Shown: positions 13,562-27,997, counted from the stretch's first letter. The stretch: 64,000 bases of DNA from Petrolisthes cinctipes (GCA_033782935.1 JAWQEG010001539.1:62001-126000); one strand, 5' to 3'. The notes: generated by a model not told the origin, from the letters alone. A program made the numbers and translations.

Positions 13562-13782
13562 TAAATACGGTGATATGTGTGGTACTAAGGATCAGTTAAC
13601 ACTGATACTGGAATAAGATTAAATTGAATAGTGCATGATTGGCTTTGTATTGAAAAAATAAAAAACACGTAAAATACTTAAATAAAGTAGTTTATATTTA
13701 GGGTCCTATAGGAATAACAACAACAACAACAAATGACGAGGCGTTCCACTGGCTGCTGCGCTTAGAAGGTAAAATTGACAGG

Positions 13783-13925
13783 ACCATATGTAAGAACGTT
13801 TGTGGTGCATACGATGGTGTGGTACAGGTACGATGGCTCCATAGACAAACAACAGAGCCGTCGTACAGTACCACACCATCGTATACACCACGGATGTTCT
13901 TGAATACGGCCGTGTGACAGAAGTT
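13783..13925. repeat. foldback hairpin repeat, copy 2
   Basis: This is homologous to 4480-4640. Arms around 13785-13838 and 13854-13910 flank the same 15-nt loop CATAGACAAACAACA. The arm core ACGATGGTGTGGTAC is paired by GTACCACACCATCGT. An (ACA)n run at 13723-13733 lies upstream. Confidence 0.8.
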
Positions 13926-14002
13926 ACATTCTATCAATTCGTGTAAACATAATTATTGCTGTCATAATCAGCTGGCAATGAAGGATCGTATGCTAGAACA
14001 TT

Positions 14003-15604
14003 CAGTAAATATTGAAAGAATTGCCGTTTTATAGAAGTGTTGCCAGATCCGGCTAGGTCCCAGTATTTTGGGTATTTATTGAAAGAATTACAGTTTTGTA
14101 GCAGTGTTGCCAGATCCGGCTAGGTCCCAGTATTTTGCCCTGGTCATTTCCTGTACTTTACCCCGATTATTTTCCTGTAGTTTGCCCAGGTTAGGTCCCG
14201 GTAGTCTGCTGTGGTCGAGGTTAAGTAAGGTCAGACTAATTTCAAAATGCCCCATTTGAATATACTTGAATATCCGAAGAAAATGCCATAGAAGAAAAGT
14301 GGGTATTTATTGAAAGAATTACCGTTTTGCAGCAGTGTTGCCAGATCCGGCTGGGTCCCAGTATTTTGCCCCAGTCATTTATTGTACTTTATCACGATTA
14401 TTTCCCGGTAGTTTGCCCAGGTTAGGTCCCGGTAGTTTGCCCAGGTTAGGTCCCGGTAGTCTGATGCGGTCTAGGTTAGGTTAGGTAAGGTCAGGTAAGG
14501 TCAGGCTAATTTCAAAATGCCCCATTTGAATATGGAAATGGGGCATTTGCGGAGGAAATGCCATAGAAGAAAATAGTCTTAGAATGGTCGAAATTAGTGG
14601 GTTATGAAGGTAGAAAAACGGTATGCAATAACGGTAATTCATTCAATATTTACCGAAAAGTGGGTATTTATTGAAAGAATTACCGTTTTGTAGCAGTGTT
14701 GCCAGATCCAGCTAGGTCCCAGTACTTTGCCCCGGTCATTTTCTGTACTTTACCACGGTTATTTCCAGGTAGTTTGCCCAGGTTAGGTCCTGGTAGTCTG
14801 CCCAGGTTAGGTCCCGGTAGTCTGATGCGGTCTAGGTTAGGTTAGGCCAGGTCAGGTAAGGTCAGGCTAATTTCAAAATGCCCCATTTGAATATGCCCTA
14901 TCTTGTAAATGGGGCATTCGCGGAGAAAATGCTATAGAAGAAAATAGTCTTAGAATGGTCTAAATAAGTGGGTAATGAAGGTAGAAAAACCGTACCCAAT
15001 AACGGTAATTCATTCAATATTTACCGAAGTGTCTTAGAATGTTATAAATTAGTGGGTAAAGAAGGTAAAAACATCATAATACCAACCGGAAATAGAGTAG
15101 ATATTTACCGTAAAGGAATTAGTAGTTACCCAAGTTACTTGGACACAGTACATGGCGGCCTGAGATATTTGGTCATTTTTCAGTTAATTCTTTTGGTGTT
15201 ATGTAACGTAACAATAAGTTACCCAATTTACGTGGACACATCTTTGCAATCAAACCATAACTTTTTTTGGTAATGTTAGTGGCCTCATCTTCCATGTACT
15301 TATTTCATCCATAAATATTTACTATTATTATGATACAGTATTTTCGGTAAATATTGAAAGAATTACCGTTATTGCATACGGTTTTTCTACCTTCATAACT
15401 CACTAATATAGACAATTCTAAGACTATTTTCTTCTATGGCATTTCCTCCGCAAATGCCCCATTTCCAAATTGGGCATTTTGAAATTAGCCTGGCTTTACC
15501 TGACCTTACCTAACCTAACCTAGACCGCATCAGACTACCAGGACCTAACCTGGGCAAACTACCGAGAAATAATCGTGAAACGGTAATTCTTTCAATAAAT
15601 ACCG
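14003..15604. repeat. array of inverted-repeat MITE units (family F)
   Basis: The array holds partial units from 14003 and about 14075, near full-length units at 14302-14655 and 14663-15026, and an inverted unit at 15345-15604. Each full unit starts near GTATTTATTGAAAGAATTACCG and ends near GGTAATTCATTCAATATTTACCG, so its ends are inverted repeats of about 24 bp that are themselves imperfect palindromes. Internal marks are GCAGTGTTGCCAGATCCGGC, AGGTTAGGTCCCGGTAGT and AAAATGCCCCATTTGAATAT. Units abut head to tail. A further copy lies at 17803-18153 and a diverged fragment at 62845-62945. No coding capacity is visible. Confidence 0.8.
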
Positions 15605-16290
15605 TATTTTCTTTTAAGGGTTGATAAAAAATAGAGTGGGTGCCCTTAATCTTAATTTGTATGTTTAATCAGTATCAAAATAATTCTACTTCACCATTTC
15701 CAGATAAAAATAATCAAATATTAATAAAAAGTACGGTAAAACTAACATAAAGTTTGTCATAATAACTAAGGTACTGTATATACCAGTAATAAGTGAATTA
15801 CTATGTGGTATGGTATTGATAAGTGCTCATCATACTGTACTACCGTACATAGGTACCATATCATAATGGAGCTTGTTTGTTTGGAATGATACTGTACTAG
15901 GAAAATCATTTGCCTCTTTACTGTCTCATTTTTTACTTGTTAATTTCTTTACTTGCAGGAGAGAGGATGCAAGAATCTCCATAGCAACAAAAATACAACT
16001 GAAATGTAAGTCATCAGTTTCCACCATGATTTATATGGTTTTGTTTTTCTGGAATTATTAGTACTGTGCAATAATATGGTAGACATGGAAGTTGTCTCTT
16101 GAAACCTTGACTGTAATGTAATTGCTATTCCCAATGCAATTTCTTTAGGTTGATGAATGCAAAAAATATGCTGTAATGGATTGTAGCCTAAGTGAAACAA
16201 CTTTGATTTATAATTACTTATAAATTACTTATAAATGCAACAAATTTTACACATTTTTGCATTTGCGGAACACAATTAACATTGCTCTCA
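15605..16290. other. region just upstream of WDR81 exon 1
   Basis: No TATA-type promoter or CpG-rich stretch can be asserted. A 5' UTR exon may lie in or before this region, because exon 1 begins after a plausible acceptor (TTGCTCTCAG at 16281-16290) only five bases before the first ATG. Confidence 0.3.
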
Positions 16291-16471
16291 GAATCATGTA
16301 CAAAAGCCTCCCAAATCTAAGCAAGTACATTACTGTATTGTTAAACAACAGGAGAGGTGAGAGTGGTGGACTAGCAGTGGTGTGCCAGAACTTGGGTATA
16401 CCTCCAGACTATAGCTGTCAGGGACCACTTCCAGGATTGGTTCATGCCTTCATCTACACACCATGGATAAA
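16291..16471 (+). CDS. WDR81: WDR81 exon 1 (residues 1-59)
   Basis: The start ATG is at 16296. The conserved segment LGIPPDY then [11 protein letters not shown] aligns with the N-terminal block of vertebrate WDR81. The donor is GTAAGC at 16472 and the exon ends in phase 2. The acceptor at 16290 is inferred, so the exon could instead extend further 5'. Confidence 0.8.
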
Positions 16472-19400
16472 GTAAGCTTTGAGGTTTTATATCAGAATGT
16501 GGGGTATATTTCACAAAAGGACATGTGCTGTGTTAAGTAAAAGTAGCCTATGCCAACATTTCTTGTCAGCTTGATAATAATGAAATTTCATATGTACATT
16601 TTCATAGTGTACAGAATTTATAATCTCCCCTTAACCTCAGAAGATATAGAACTGTGTGATTAATATGAGGAATTGCTCTTCAATGACCCCATGATCTGTG
16701 TGATTGGCACTAAATAAGGTACCCAGTAATGTAATACGGTAGTTTGCCATTTGTTCAATGTTAATACAGTATGGCATGGAATCTATGGACTGTATAATAT
16801 AGTATTAATTTGTTATGGGTGAAAGTTCCTGTGAGTTAGTGTCTTTTAATAAAATTAACTTTCTCATCAGTGGGGTACTGAGGGAGGGAGTTTACACATG
16901 GCCTCCCCAGCACGACATACTAAGCCCACCAGAGGTCCAGTCAGCCCTTCAGATGGGAGAAAAGATTGGGGACCTTTGGCAGTGTGTTCTCATCCAGGTC
17001 AGTTATTTAACTTAAATTCCTGTATGTACTGTACAGTCTGCAAGAAAAGTTTTGGAACCACTCCTATTGCTAGTGCTATGTAGGGTTGGTAAGCCTATTT
17101 CTACTGGTGAGCGGAGCAGAGTTGCCACGTACTGCCATATTTGGTATTTCTTGCCAGGAAGTATTCAACAATTAGTGCAATTTGCCATGATTATTGTAGT
17201 TTTTTAGTCCCATTTTCTTATTAGGAAAAATTGAAAATGACAGAAAATAACGTGTGAATGCCAAAAGCATTATTTGTGCTATGAAAATTGCCTCTGCGTT
17301 GGCAACGTCTGTTTTCTCACGGAGTCCCTCACACCACCCTGTCCTTCTCTCGGTCTATTCACTCACTACACTCACACTCAGTGTGGCTCCAGCAGCGGGT
17401 AGGGAAGGATGTATGGATGTATGGCTTGCTCCTAACAAACCGTGTTTTACAGATCTGATATTTGGTCTGGCAAGGAATAGGAGTGAAATTAATAGATCAG
17501 CGAAAAGTAGGAGGGGAATAATGATAAACATGAGCACATACATCCTTCCTGTCTGACAGCTTGCGTGCTACTGTAATGACAGGCACTTTGACTCATTCAA
17601 TTGTACGGGGACACTCGGGCTGACTTAGCAGGCGTACCAACCCTACTGTAATAAAAATTCTAATATTAATGGAGGGGTGGTTCCAAAACTTTTTTTGCAG
17701 AGTTTTCAGTCAGTAAAAATAGTATTGGAACTCCCCTATGAAGAGTTATAGTTAATTTCAATGTAAGGGTGTTTCCAATACTTTTTGGGGGTATTTATCT
17801 AGACTATTGCCGTTTTGTAGCAGTGTTGCCAGATACGGCTTGGTCCCAGTGTTTTAACCCCGATCATTTCCTGGTACTTTACCATGGTTATTTCCAGGTA
17901 GTTTGCCCAGGTTAGGTCCCAGTAGTTTGCCCAAGTTATTTCCCGGTAGTCTGCTGCATCTAGGTTAGGTTATAGGTAAGGTCAGGTAAGGTCAGGCTAA
18001 TTTCAAAATGCCCCATTTGAATATGCCCTATCTTGGAAATAGGGCATTTCCAAAGAAAATGCCATAGAAGAAAAGTGTCTTAGAATGTTATAAATTAGTG
18101 GGTAAAGAAGGTAAAAACATCGCAATACCAACCGGCAATAGAGTAGATATTTACCTTTTTTTGCCTTCTGTACCAGCATTTGTTAATATGTATTAACTCT
18201 GGTGTTAGTCCTGTCCATTTCCATCTAGAAACTTGATATTGAAAGTTCTTTTTCAGGTTGTCCATTACACTGTTATGGAAGAAAATTGATTTCTTACTTT
18301 CTAATTTTCTGTTTTTTCTTTTTGACAAAACATGATTCAGTTCACCCTAAGTACTGGTACGTATATAATAATGATATTGGTACAGTAAGGGAATTTTTTT
18401 CTATTATTCTTTAAATTTTACAGTATATGTATTGTAATGGCACTACCGTCTGTCATAGGGGATAGAGCCCCTATTGCTATGATTTAATATGGATGTACCC
18501 TACTACAAAATTGTGTGATTTTACTGTTTACAGATTATCCCGAAGGAGGACTCTGAGGTGTACCCACTGGCACGGCCCTCTAGACACTCTCGGGGTCTAC
18601 TGGCCGATGTTTCATACTCTCAGCTTCTGCACTATGTCTCCACATCCAACAATAAAAACCTCTGGAAGGACGCATACAAAAAGTACTCAGGTACAATCAG
18701 ATTCTAAAATAATGTATGCTGCGACCAGTGGTCAGTGTAATTGCTTGGCCTGTGATGCAGTATCTATCTATCTGTCTATAGCTCCGACGCTTCGTTCCCT
18801 CCGGGAACTCAAACCAAGGGGGTGGCCACGGCAGAAGAGTCTCCAGTTTTCCCTGTTCCAACACTCCCTCCTCACTTGCTCCATCCCCTCTCCCTCCCTC
18901 ACACTTCTCTCTCTCACATACTCTTCCACTCTGTTCTGCCATCTAGCCGGAGGTCTGCCTCGCACACCAGGTCCCACAACTTCACTATCGTACACTTTCT
19001 TTGCAAACTCCTCACCTTGCATTCTCTCCACATGTCCAAACCATCTCAGTGTATTACGCTTCACTCTCTCAACCACTCCCAACTCAATACCAATTGCCTC
19101 CTCACTCATACCACACCTCTCATACACACTCTCATTACTTTCTCCATCCCACCTAGTAAGTCCACATGCTCCTCTCAGATAACTCATTTCCACCGCACCT
19201 ATTCTAAACTGATGAGCCCTACTCCATGTCTCCGAAGCATATGTCAGTGTTGGCAGGATTATACTATTTCTCAGTCCCTTTTTCACTTCCATACTCACAC
19301 TCCTACCCTTCATTATCCTCCCCAGTGATCCTATGACCTGCCTGCCCCTCACTGCTCTCTCTCTGATTTCTCCTTCCATACTTCCATGTTTTTTTTTTTT

Positions 19401-22400
19401 TTTTTTTTTATGTGTTCCGACACTGGACATAGGCTTAATCAAGCCCGTTACCGTGGCCCAGGCCAACTGTTACTCACACACACACACGTCACGACTTCCG
19501 AACTGGTACCCAGCCACAAAGGGAGGGAAGTGAGGGTAATTCCCAAATACTGCAGCTGTTATGGTACCAGCGAGGGTGTTTTACGACGTTGGGTGGCCTT
19601 ACACAAAACTGTTCCCAGATACTTGAATTCCCTCACCTCCTCCATCCTCTCACCCTCTAAAGTTATCTCACATTCCGTCCCAGTTGGCACAGCCACTCTA
19701 TAGGGTGTAGCAAAGTCAATTACTTCTGTTTTTGGTCCTCTCAAATACCATCACGTTACTCTTACGAACATTCACCTTCAGTTTTCTTCGCTTACACACG
19801 GACTGATACTCATCCGCCACCCTCTGTAACTCCATTTCACTCTCGGCCAGCAGCACAGTGTCATCCGCAAATAAGCTTGCAACCAAGGACCAATCTACTC
19901 CATTCAACCTCAATTTTGCACCCAGGCCTTCCACCTTTGCCTTCATCTCTCTCATGCAACCATCCATGAAGATATTGAACAGCCTTATTCCTTCTACACC
20001 CCATTCACCCACAATACTAATACTTCCCACTTCCTCACCTCCCACCTTTCCATTCATATCTCCCATCATCACCACTCTCCTTCCATTATCAATCTTTCTT
20101 AGACACGCATTCAATTCCTCCCAAAACACTCTCATCCTCTCTCTCCCTGTCTTACTTTTTTCTTCTACTGGTGCATAAGCACACACCCACGCATACTTCA
20201 CCATGCCAATTTTTCCAGTCATCCATACTATCCTCGACCCATTCCACCCATGTCCATCCACTCCCTTCCACACCCACGGAGACACCAACAGCGCACACCT
20301 TCCTTCCATCTTCCTTTGGTCTTTTCATTCATACCCGTCCATACTACTCCTCCTTCCATTCCCTCCCACAGTCCACTCTGCCTTCCCTCCTTACACTCAA
20401 CCACTCCACATCCTTTCACGTGTGTCTCCGTCACTCCCATCACATCCACTCTTCCTTTCTTGAAACATTCTACAATCTCTCGTCTCTTGGTCGCATCATT
20501 CATTCCATTCACATTTATAGTTACTACTCTCATACATTCCCTCTTCCCCACTCCCTCTACAGGGCAGCCCAGAGACCCTCCCCTGCCAGTAGCCATAGCT
20601 GTCCACTCCCCCATTGGGGGGCCACTGATGGCTGGCAAGGCCAATGCAGTGCTCATTCCCGGAGGGACACGGGCCGTCGGCATTGTCAAAGCTAAAAACA
20701 CAGTCATAAATTTAAAAAATTACAAAATATAAAAATATGCTAAAAACTTACAATACAAGAGATTGAAATCTAAAACACTAAAAGCACTAAAATACAATAA
20801 AAACCTTAATACCTATATGTGAGGGAAGCTAATTCTTACCCCCACACCGCCTTTTCCTTTGGCTCCACCTCCTAAGTGGATAAAATAAGATAGAAAAAGG
20901 AGGTGTACCCCCGAGGTCACCTGCTTAGAGGCGGGGTAAGGCTTACCTACCCTTTCTGGGGAGAGGTAGGTCACCGAGGTTTTTGCTCTTCCCAATACCG
21001 ACAGAGTTTGCTCTGCACAGTAGCAAACACCTTGACCTCATTGGTTACGATACTGCAATATGCTTATATATTTCATTATCCATCCACGACTGTAGAGTAT
21101 AAGCATGTCCTAGAGTTTTTACAGAAGCTATGTTAGTTATATGTAAAGGAAACAAATTTCCACAACCAAGCCATATTATATCAGTGACTCCTGGTAGTAA
21201 TAGACATGGCTTTAGTATCTGAGTTTATATATACTGGTCTACTGATGCACCTCAGGCATTTCTATTATGGTCCATTTATTGAAAGATACTTCAGTAATGT
21301 GAGCATAGGCAAGTTTCCCAGTAGGTGATGGTGGCTAAGGGCTTAGGGATAATTTTGATGAGAGTGGGAATACAAGTAGAAAGGATCGAGGTTGGATACA
21401 TGAGAACAGACTTGTGGGTTGTGTGGGAGATATAGGCATGCTGGGAAAGGGGTGTGAAGGATGCAGTTGGGGGGCATGAGGAACTGGTCCAAGTGTATTT
21501 TGAAGTTAAGTGCTGTGGAAATTTGTTTCTAATGTTGCAACCTTGGAACTGTAAGCTGTTAGGCCTAGCCAGGTGTGCTAACGCACCAAAACACTACCCA
21601 ACTAACTTGAATATTGATATGAATCTCTTATGGCTTCTACACAGAATACTGGAAATAAAAAATTGAACATGATTTTTTGGCCATATCTTCAGAGCATGGT
21701 GTGGCAATGCAGTGGAAGGGTGGAATGCAGGTGGGGACAGAGGGACATAACACAGTGCTAAGAGAGGTGCTGCATCGACTGTATGGCTGCAAAATTATCC
21801 CCATCCGGTAAGAATAGTTTTTGTGTCCTTTCAAATCACATTTCACTCTACTGTAGATTTTATTTAATATTCTGTAGTAATGTACTGTATGTAAATGTAA
21901 GCTCCTCCATGTATGGTCATTTTCCTGTTCTTATTGTAAACTGCATTGTATGAATATGTGTACAGTATGTGAATCTGAGCTAAAAAAAATAAAAATAAAA
22001 ATCACTAGCCATTGAAAGAGCTGGAATTTTTAAACCCATTCTCAGATTTTAATTTAGGTATAGTAATATATATGAAGCATTTACTGTGGTAAGTACTAAG
22101 ACCCATCCAAGGCCCATTTCATTTCTTGGTTTTATCCTTTAATTTCATTTTTTTTGGGGTGGGGGGAGGAGTGCAGGAAAACATGAATTACTGTCATACA
22201 TAATGTGCTGTGATGTTGGTCAGGGAGGAATGTGATGTATGGCAGGGTGGAAACCAAGGCAGAGTTGGAGGCTATGGACCCCACACTAGTGTTCTGCCTG
22301 CTCTGTGCGCCATAGAAGACGAGTGCCACTTATTCCTCATCCTCAGTGCAGCCACACACAACGTTCACCATGCTGTCTCTTTTAGGTTTGTCTTTTAGGC

Positions 22401-25400
22401 ATTCTGTATTGGAATTGATCACTCTAGCTTACTTTACAGTTAGGTATTGTAACTTTGATGTAGGCCTACTTAACTTGTTCATATGTATCTATCTCAATCC
22501 ATTTCTAGTTAGGACATTGGCATATATTTAACAGTATGCAAATTGAGCTTGATGACATTAGTGCAATAGCCACTATAATTTTGTTGATGTTACTAAATTT
22601 ATTCTTAATTTGTATGGTGTATTCTTGTACCTGACAGCCCAGCCAAGCTGAATGAATGTGAGACACGGCCTCTGTTTGTAGTTTACCAACTGCTGGAGGC
22701 TGCCCGGGACACTCACGACCGTGGTCTACATATGGGTGATATCACACTCCGCCACCTCTTCATTGATGATGCACTCTACCTCTCTCTCCTCCCAAGTATC
22801 CCAGACAGCCTGATCCGACCAGAATTCTCTAGGCCGTGTCGTAGGGAGAAAGTCCATGAATTTTCAAGAAAGGATGGGGTGTCAGACACACTAATGCTTA
22901 CCTTAGACTCATCAATGTGCCAAGGAGAAAGCGGTAATCATGCAGAAGTAAATGTGACTTCCTGTCAGCAGGCAGAGGCCAGTGTTGATGCCCTTAATGC
23001 CCCCTCACCTGGAGGAAAAAAAGGTGGGAGCAGCAGTGATTGCTCCCCACTTCTTTCAGATACAATCAGTGATGAGTCAGCAAACTTCTATCAAAATTGT
23101 CATTCCTTTAAAGGCCTAGTGGGTTATCAGAAGCTTCTGTCCAGTGATGAAGCATTCGATATCTTAAAAAAAGTAAGTACCTGAAAAATAAATGCTTCTT
23201 GTACTTTTTTGTTATTATTTCTTTGCAGCAGGTTGGTATTAGTAGTATGACCTTCAGAGGTACAGTATGAGTATATGAAAAGCTAATGAAATGTAGCAGA
23301 TGATGTAAAAGAACAATAAGTACCGGTATGTCAAATAATTAAAGAATTATATGCAATAAATTATCAGACCGATTCAACACCTTTAAGGGAGAGGCCTCAA
23401 TGACACCACACCACTGATCACTGTGTACAGTATGAAATGAAAGTCGAAACTGACAGTTCACCCCTAGGGTATGCATAATGACAATGCTGGAGTGATGAAC
23501 GTGGAAGTGAAGGAGACTAGAATATCTTGCATCCCTCTCCTAGTTATAGAGAGAAGACAGAAGCTGTGTTACCTAACCAAAGTTAGAGTTTTTACCAGGG
23601 CAGCACATTCATAACTTCTTTCATGCCAGGCCTCATATAAACCAGTACAGTAGTTGTCAGTGTCCAATTGATGATTTTATGACACAGATGAGCCAGTTAT
23701 GGTAATGCCTAGATTGTGTTAGTACAGTTGATGATAAAGTAAGCTGAGTTTTGTTTACAAGGAGTTGCATGTATTTTTACCATGATCCAGCTTCAACAGA
23801 AAGCAAACTGTTGTAGTATGTAAGTATCTTGCATGTGTTGGATGATTAATACTGTAGCACAATACTGTAGTAGGAAAACAAATTTAGATATTTCTTCGGA
23901 AATCAGATTTTAGCTTCATTCATGGTGTTTTAGTTATTGCAGTAACTGGATTTACATACAAATATATTCCATTTATACTGTACAGGCACATTTCAAAGTG
24001 GATGCTCTTTATCTAGTGTAACCTATAGTAAAAAAGTAGGGTCACATATTCAGACATTCCTTTTCCAGCTTTCTATTGTCAGTATAATTATTATTGTTTC
24101 CACTGATATTGTGTGTAGTGTAGAGTAATTCTTTTTGTGTTTCACTTTCAGGCAGATGGCAGCAATGGTCAAGATGCAGACCTTGAGTTTGTATTACAGT
24201 GCTCCCTTGTCCACCTCACTCAGCTTTGGGTTAGTGCATTTACCATACTTTCCATGTTAGGAAGGGTGCAGTTGAAAAAAAAATCAGATAATTCATCATC
24301 ATCATCATCTACGTTTAACGTCCCAATTCCCTTACGGGGCTGGACGAGCTATGAGTTTCTCCCACTCCCTGCGGTCATACGCAATTTCTACTTCAATATT
24401 CAGCGTTCTCACATCCTCTTCCACACAACACTTCCAGGTTTTCCTTGGCCTTCCCACTGGTCTTCTCCCTGGTACTTGTAGCTCAAAATCTCTTCTGATT
24501 ATATGGCCCTCCTCCCTTCTCTTGACATGCCCAAACCATCTCAGTCTAAACCTCCTTAACACATTTAACACATCTGCCACACCACACCTCCTCAACACCT
24601 CCTCATTTGATACCCTATCTTCCCATCTCACATGTGCCATATATCTCAGCATTCTACAATCATTTTGCTTTATCTTTCTCTCAGCTTCCTTATTTACTGG
24701 CCACGTCTCCGCACCATACGGTAACACTAATCCCACACAAGCACCATACACCTTTGCCCTGCTCCTCAAAGGTATCTTGTTGTTGACCAGCAACCCTGCA
24801 ATCTCTCTCCACTTTTGCCATGCAGCTGCTATTCTTGTTCTCACTGCAGCCTCCGCTCCAGACTCGCAAGACAGCATCTCCCCTAGGTAACAAAACTGAT
24901 CAAATATCTGTAAACTTCCTCCATCCCCCTCCAGAATCACTCTCCCCACCCTCTGCTCTCTCCCACCTCTTTCACATTCTGGACACCTGTAGTTTTCTCC
25001 TACCTGATTCACATTCCTTATCCCAGAACACCTCAAGTGACACCATTGTTACAACCACTACAAAAAATTGAGTTAACACCCACCCCTCTGCCACAACAGC
25101 TACATGGAAATCTTCCATTGTCTTGCCTCTCCATAGGTTCCTTTCCTGTAACCAACACTTGGGTCTTTTCCATATTTATCTTCAAGCCTCTCCTTTCCAT
25201 TCCACTTTTCCATCTGTTGAACCTATCAACCGCTTCTTCATTCCTTGCCATTATCACCGTATCATCAGCATGTAGCAACTCCCACAACCCCCCCTCTCTC
25301 TCCTCCCTTGTCGCCTCTTCCATTACCACAATAAAGAGCAAAGGACTCGGGGCTGATCCCTGATGAACTCCCATCTTTATCTCAAACTCATCTGATATTC

Positions 25401-27965
25401 CTACTCCAGTCTTAACTCTTGATCTGGTGTTCACATACAGAGGCATCACCAAATTTATCAGCCTCTCTGGAACTTTTTGTCTCCTTAAAGCCCATCTGAT
25501 TGCCACTTCTGGAACTCTGTCAAATGCCTTCTCCAGATCTACAAAAACATGATACAGCATTTTCTTCTTCACTGCATACTTCTCCTGTAGGCTAATTGCC
25601 TCATTATAAATATTGCATCTATCGTTGACTTTCCCTTTTGAAAACTAAACTGGCACTCATCAATCCTAACTAACTTCCTCAATCTCTCCTCCAGCACCTT
25701 CTCCCATAGCTTCATTCCATGATCCAGTAGCCTCACTCCCCTGTATTTCTGCAAGACAAAGAATCTCCTTTCCCTTTATAAATAGGGATTGTGAAACTCT
25801 TACCCCATCTCTGGCATCTCCTCCTCTTCCTGTACCTGTTTGAACACTTTGGTTACCTCTCTGATTCCAATGTGTCCAGATGCCTTCATTATATTGACTC
25901 TCAATCCTGATGGTCCTGGTGCCTTCCCTAGTTTCATCTTATTCATTGCACGTTTGACCTCCTCCACTGGCCCTTCTACTTTGTCTACATCATCTATTTC
26001 ATAAGGGTTTTCCTCATTTAGCAGTTCCTGAAAATACTTCCTCCATCTCTCCTTCACCGCTTGTGCCTCCCCCAAAATGCTTGCGTTTTCATCTTTAACA
26101 CATCTGGCTCCAACCACATCCTTTCTTTCCTTCCTCATTTGTTTTGCTACTTTGAACATTTTCTTTCTACCTTCTGCACTATCAATATTCCTATTCCATT
26201 CTTGCCAAGCTGCTTCCTTTGCTTCTGCTACCGCTCTCTTAGCCTATCTTGACTTCTCCCTATAAACTCTCTTCTTCTCTTCTGTTCGGTCCCTTTGCCA
26301 TTCTTTGAAAGTTCTTTACTTCTCTGCTATTGCCTGCCTCACTTCTTCGCACCACCACCATATTTCTCTTTCTCTCCATCTTTGCCCATTCGTTTCACCA
26401 CAAACCTCCCTTGCTCAGATTATTATTATTTTTATTTCATTAACACAGCAAGAGTCACCACATTACTGTCATGTTATCTTAGCCATTATGTGATCAACCA
26501 AAAAATATTAAAATGGCTGTACATCACATACCTGTAATTTGATTCATAAAGTTTCTTTTGTTATTCTCTTCACTGTACTTCGGCAGACACTTTAATAGGA
26601 GAACCCCCAGAGAGGGGCTTTTGTAGCATTGTTAAATGTGCTGCCTTTCACATGTACTTCTTCACCTCAGGTTGGACATCAGCTGACCACCTTGGACTAT
26701 CTGTTGTGCCTCAATTATTTTGCTGGGAGACGTTTCAACTCCCCCCACCATCACCCCATTGTGCCATGGGTTATGAACTTCTCCAGCCGGGAATCTGGAT
26801 GGCGTGACTTGTCAAAGACCAAGTTCCGCCTCACTAAGGGAGACCAACAACTGGACCAGACCTATCAGATGGCTGCCAGTCAGGGGCAAGGGAAGCATTC
26901 GGTGAGGGAGTTACTTCTGTCTGAGTTTGAATAAAACTGTCATTGATCATTTTATGACAATAGTTTGCTTATTGTCACTGATGGTGTAGGTTGTCAAATT
27001 GATTTTTTAGTCTATATGGTTGGTTGAAGCTCTCACCTTAAAAATTATTTCTTAATTACTGTACTGTATTTTCATATGTCATAATAATTATTGTGAGAAT
27101 AGTTCTAAAAGAGAAGAATACATCAAGAGTACTGGAGAATGATACAAGAAAACACAAGTGAAAGCTTCCCAGTCACTTGACAATAGCTCAAATCAGTGCA
27201 ACTTTGCAATGCTTGGCCTCTGACTGAGTTCCTTAAGCTACAAGACCACAAGCTGTCCATTAAGTACATGAAATATAAATGATCGGATATTGATTTCATG
27301 GTTGACATTAACTCATCTTGCTAACCAAAAGTTTGGTAAAAGTTTCATACTTAGAGTATCTTAAATCTTAACTTCAAATTACAGCATTTGCAATAGAAAT
27401 TAGTAATGTTTTTATCAAATTTGCTTTATCAATATTATCATCTTTAAAAAATGGAAATACAGTAGGTTCGCAAAGTGCGCGTGATCGCAGTATGCGTTTC
27501 ACCTATTGAGCGACGAACCCCCAAATCAGCACCTTTTATTATCTTATGCGCGATGCTTCCACCGAGAGCAATTTTGTGGCCAAGAGTGGCTCAAATCCTC
27601 AACCGTTCCCTGAAGAACCTCTAAATCCAGTTTCCGCGTGACACTAGCCGTTCCCCTTGTCCCCCAAACCCATGCAATACACATGTTCACATCTCCACAC
27701 ACACACACACCCTGACACATACACATACACTTCTCCACATACACACACACTTCTCCACATACACACACTCTGGCACTCTATAAATATTCTGTATCACCAT
27801 AATAATATTGCCCAGGGGGGCTGACTTTATTCTCTTTGAATACTAGCCATCCCCCACAGGGCTAGAATAAAGATTATTGTAGGATCTGGTCACTTTCTAG
27901 TGGATTTAATGAGATCTGCCCACCTGGATTAAAAATCCAAGTGAGGTGTACTACAACTGGAGACT

Positions 27966-27997
<32 letters not shown>

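Noticed and set aside
14003..15604. CRISPR-like or satellite array
   Set aside because: Units are about 260-364 bp with inverted ends and one inverted copy. There are no short repeats with unique spacers, and the DNA is eukaryotic.
16257..16295. Upstream extension of WDR81 exon 1
   Set aside because: The frame is open but has no ATG, and a plausible splice acceptor ends at 16290.
18493..19182. Long + strand open frame of 229 residues overlapping exon 3
   Set aside because: It is in the wrong frame for exon 3 and then reads antisense through LINE A. The Ser/Thr/His-rich composition is that of a shadow frame.
19858..20732. Several + strand frames rich in Pro, Ser and His
   Set aside because: They are antisense to the LINE A endonuclease and lack any domain.
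24351..25363. + strand frames in intron 7
   Set aside because: Antisense shadows of the LINE B reverse transcriptase.
27544..27768. Cys/Val-rich minus-strand frame
   Set aside because: It arises from a CA-rich repeat inside a MITE and has no domain support.
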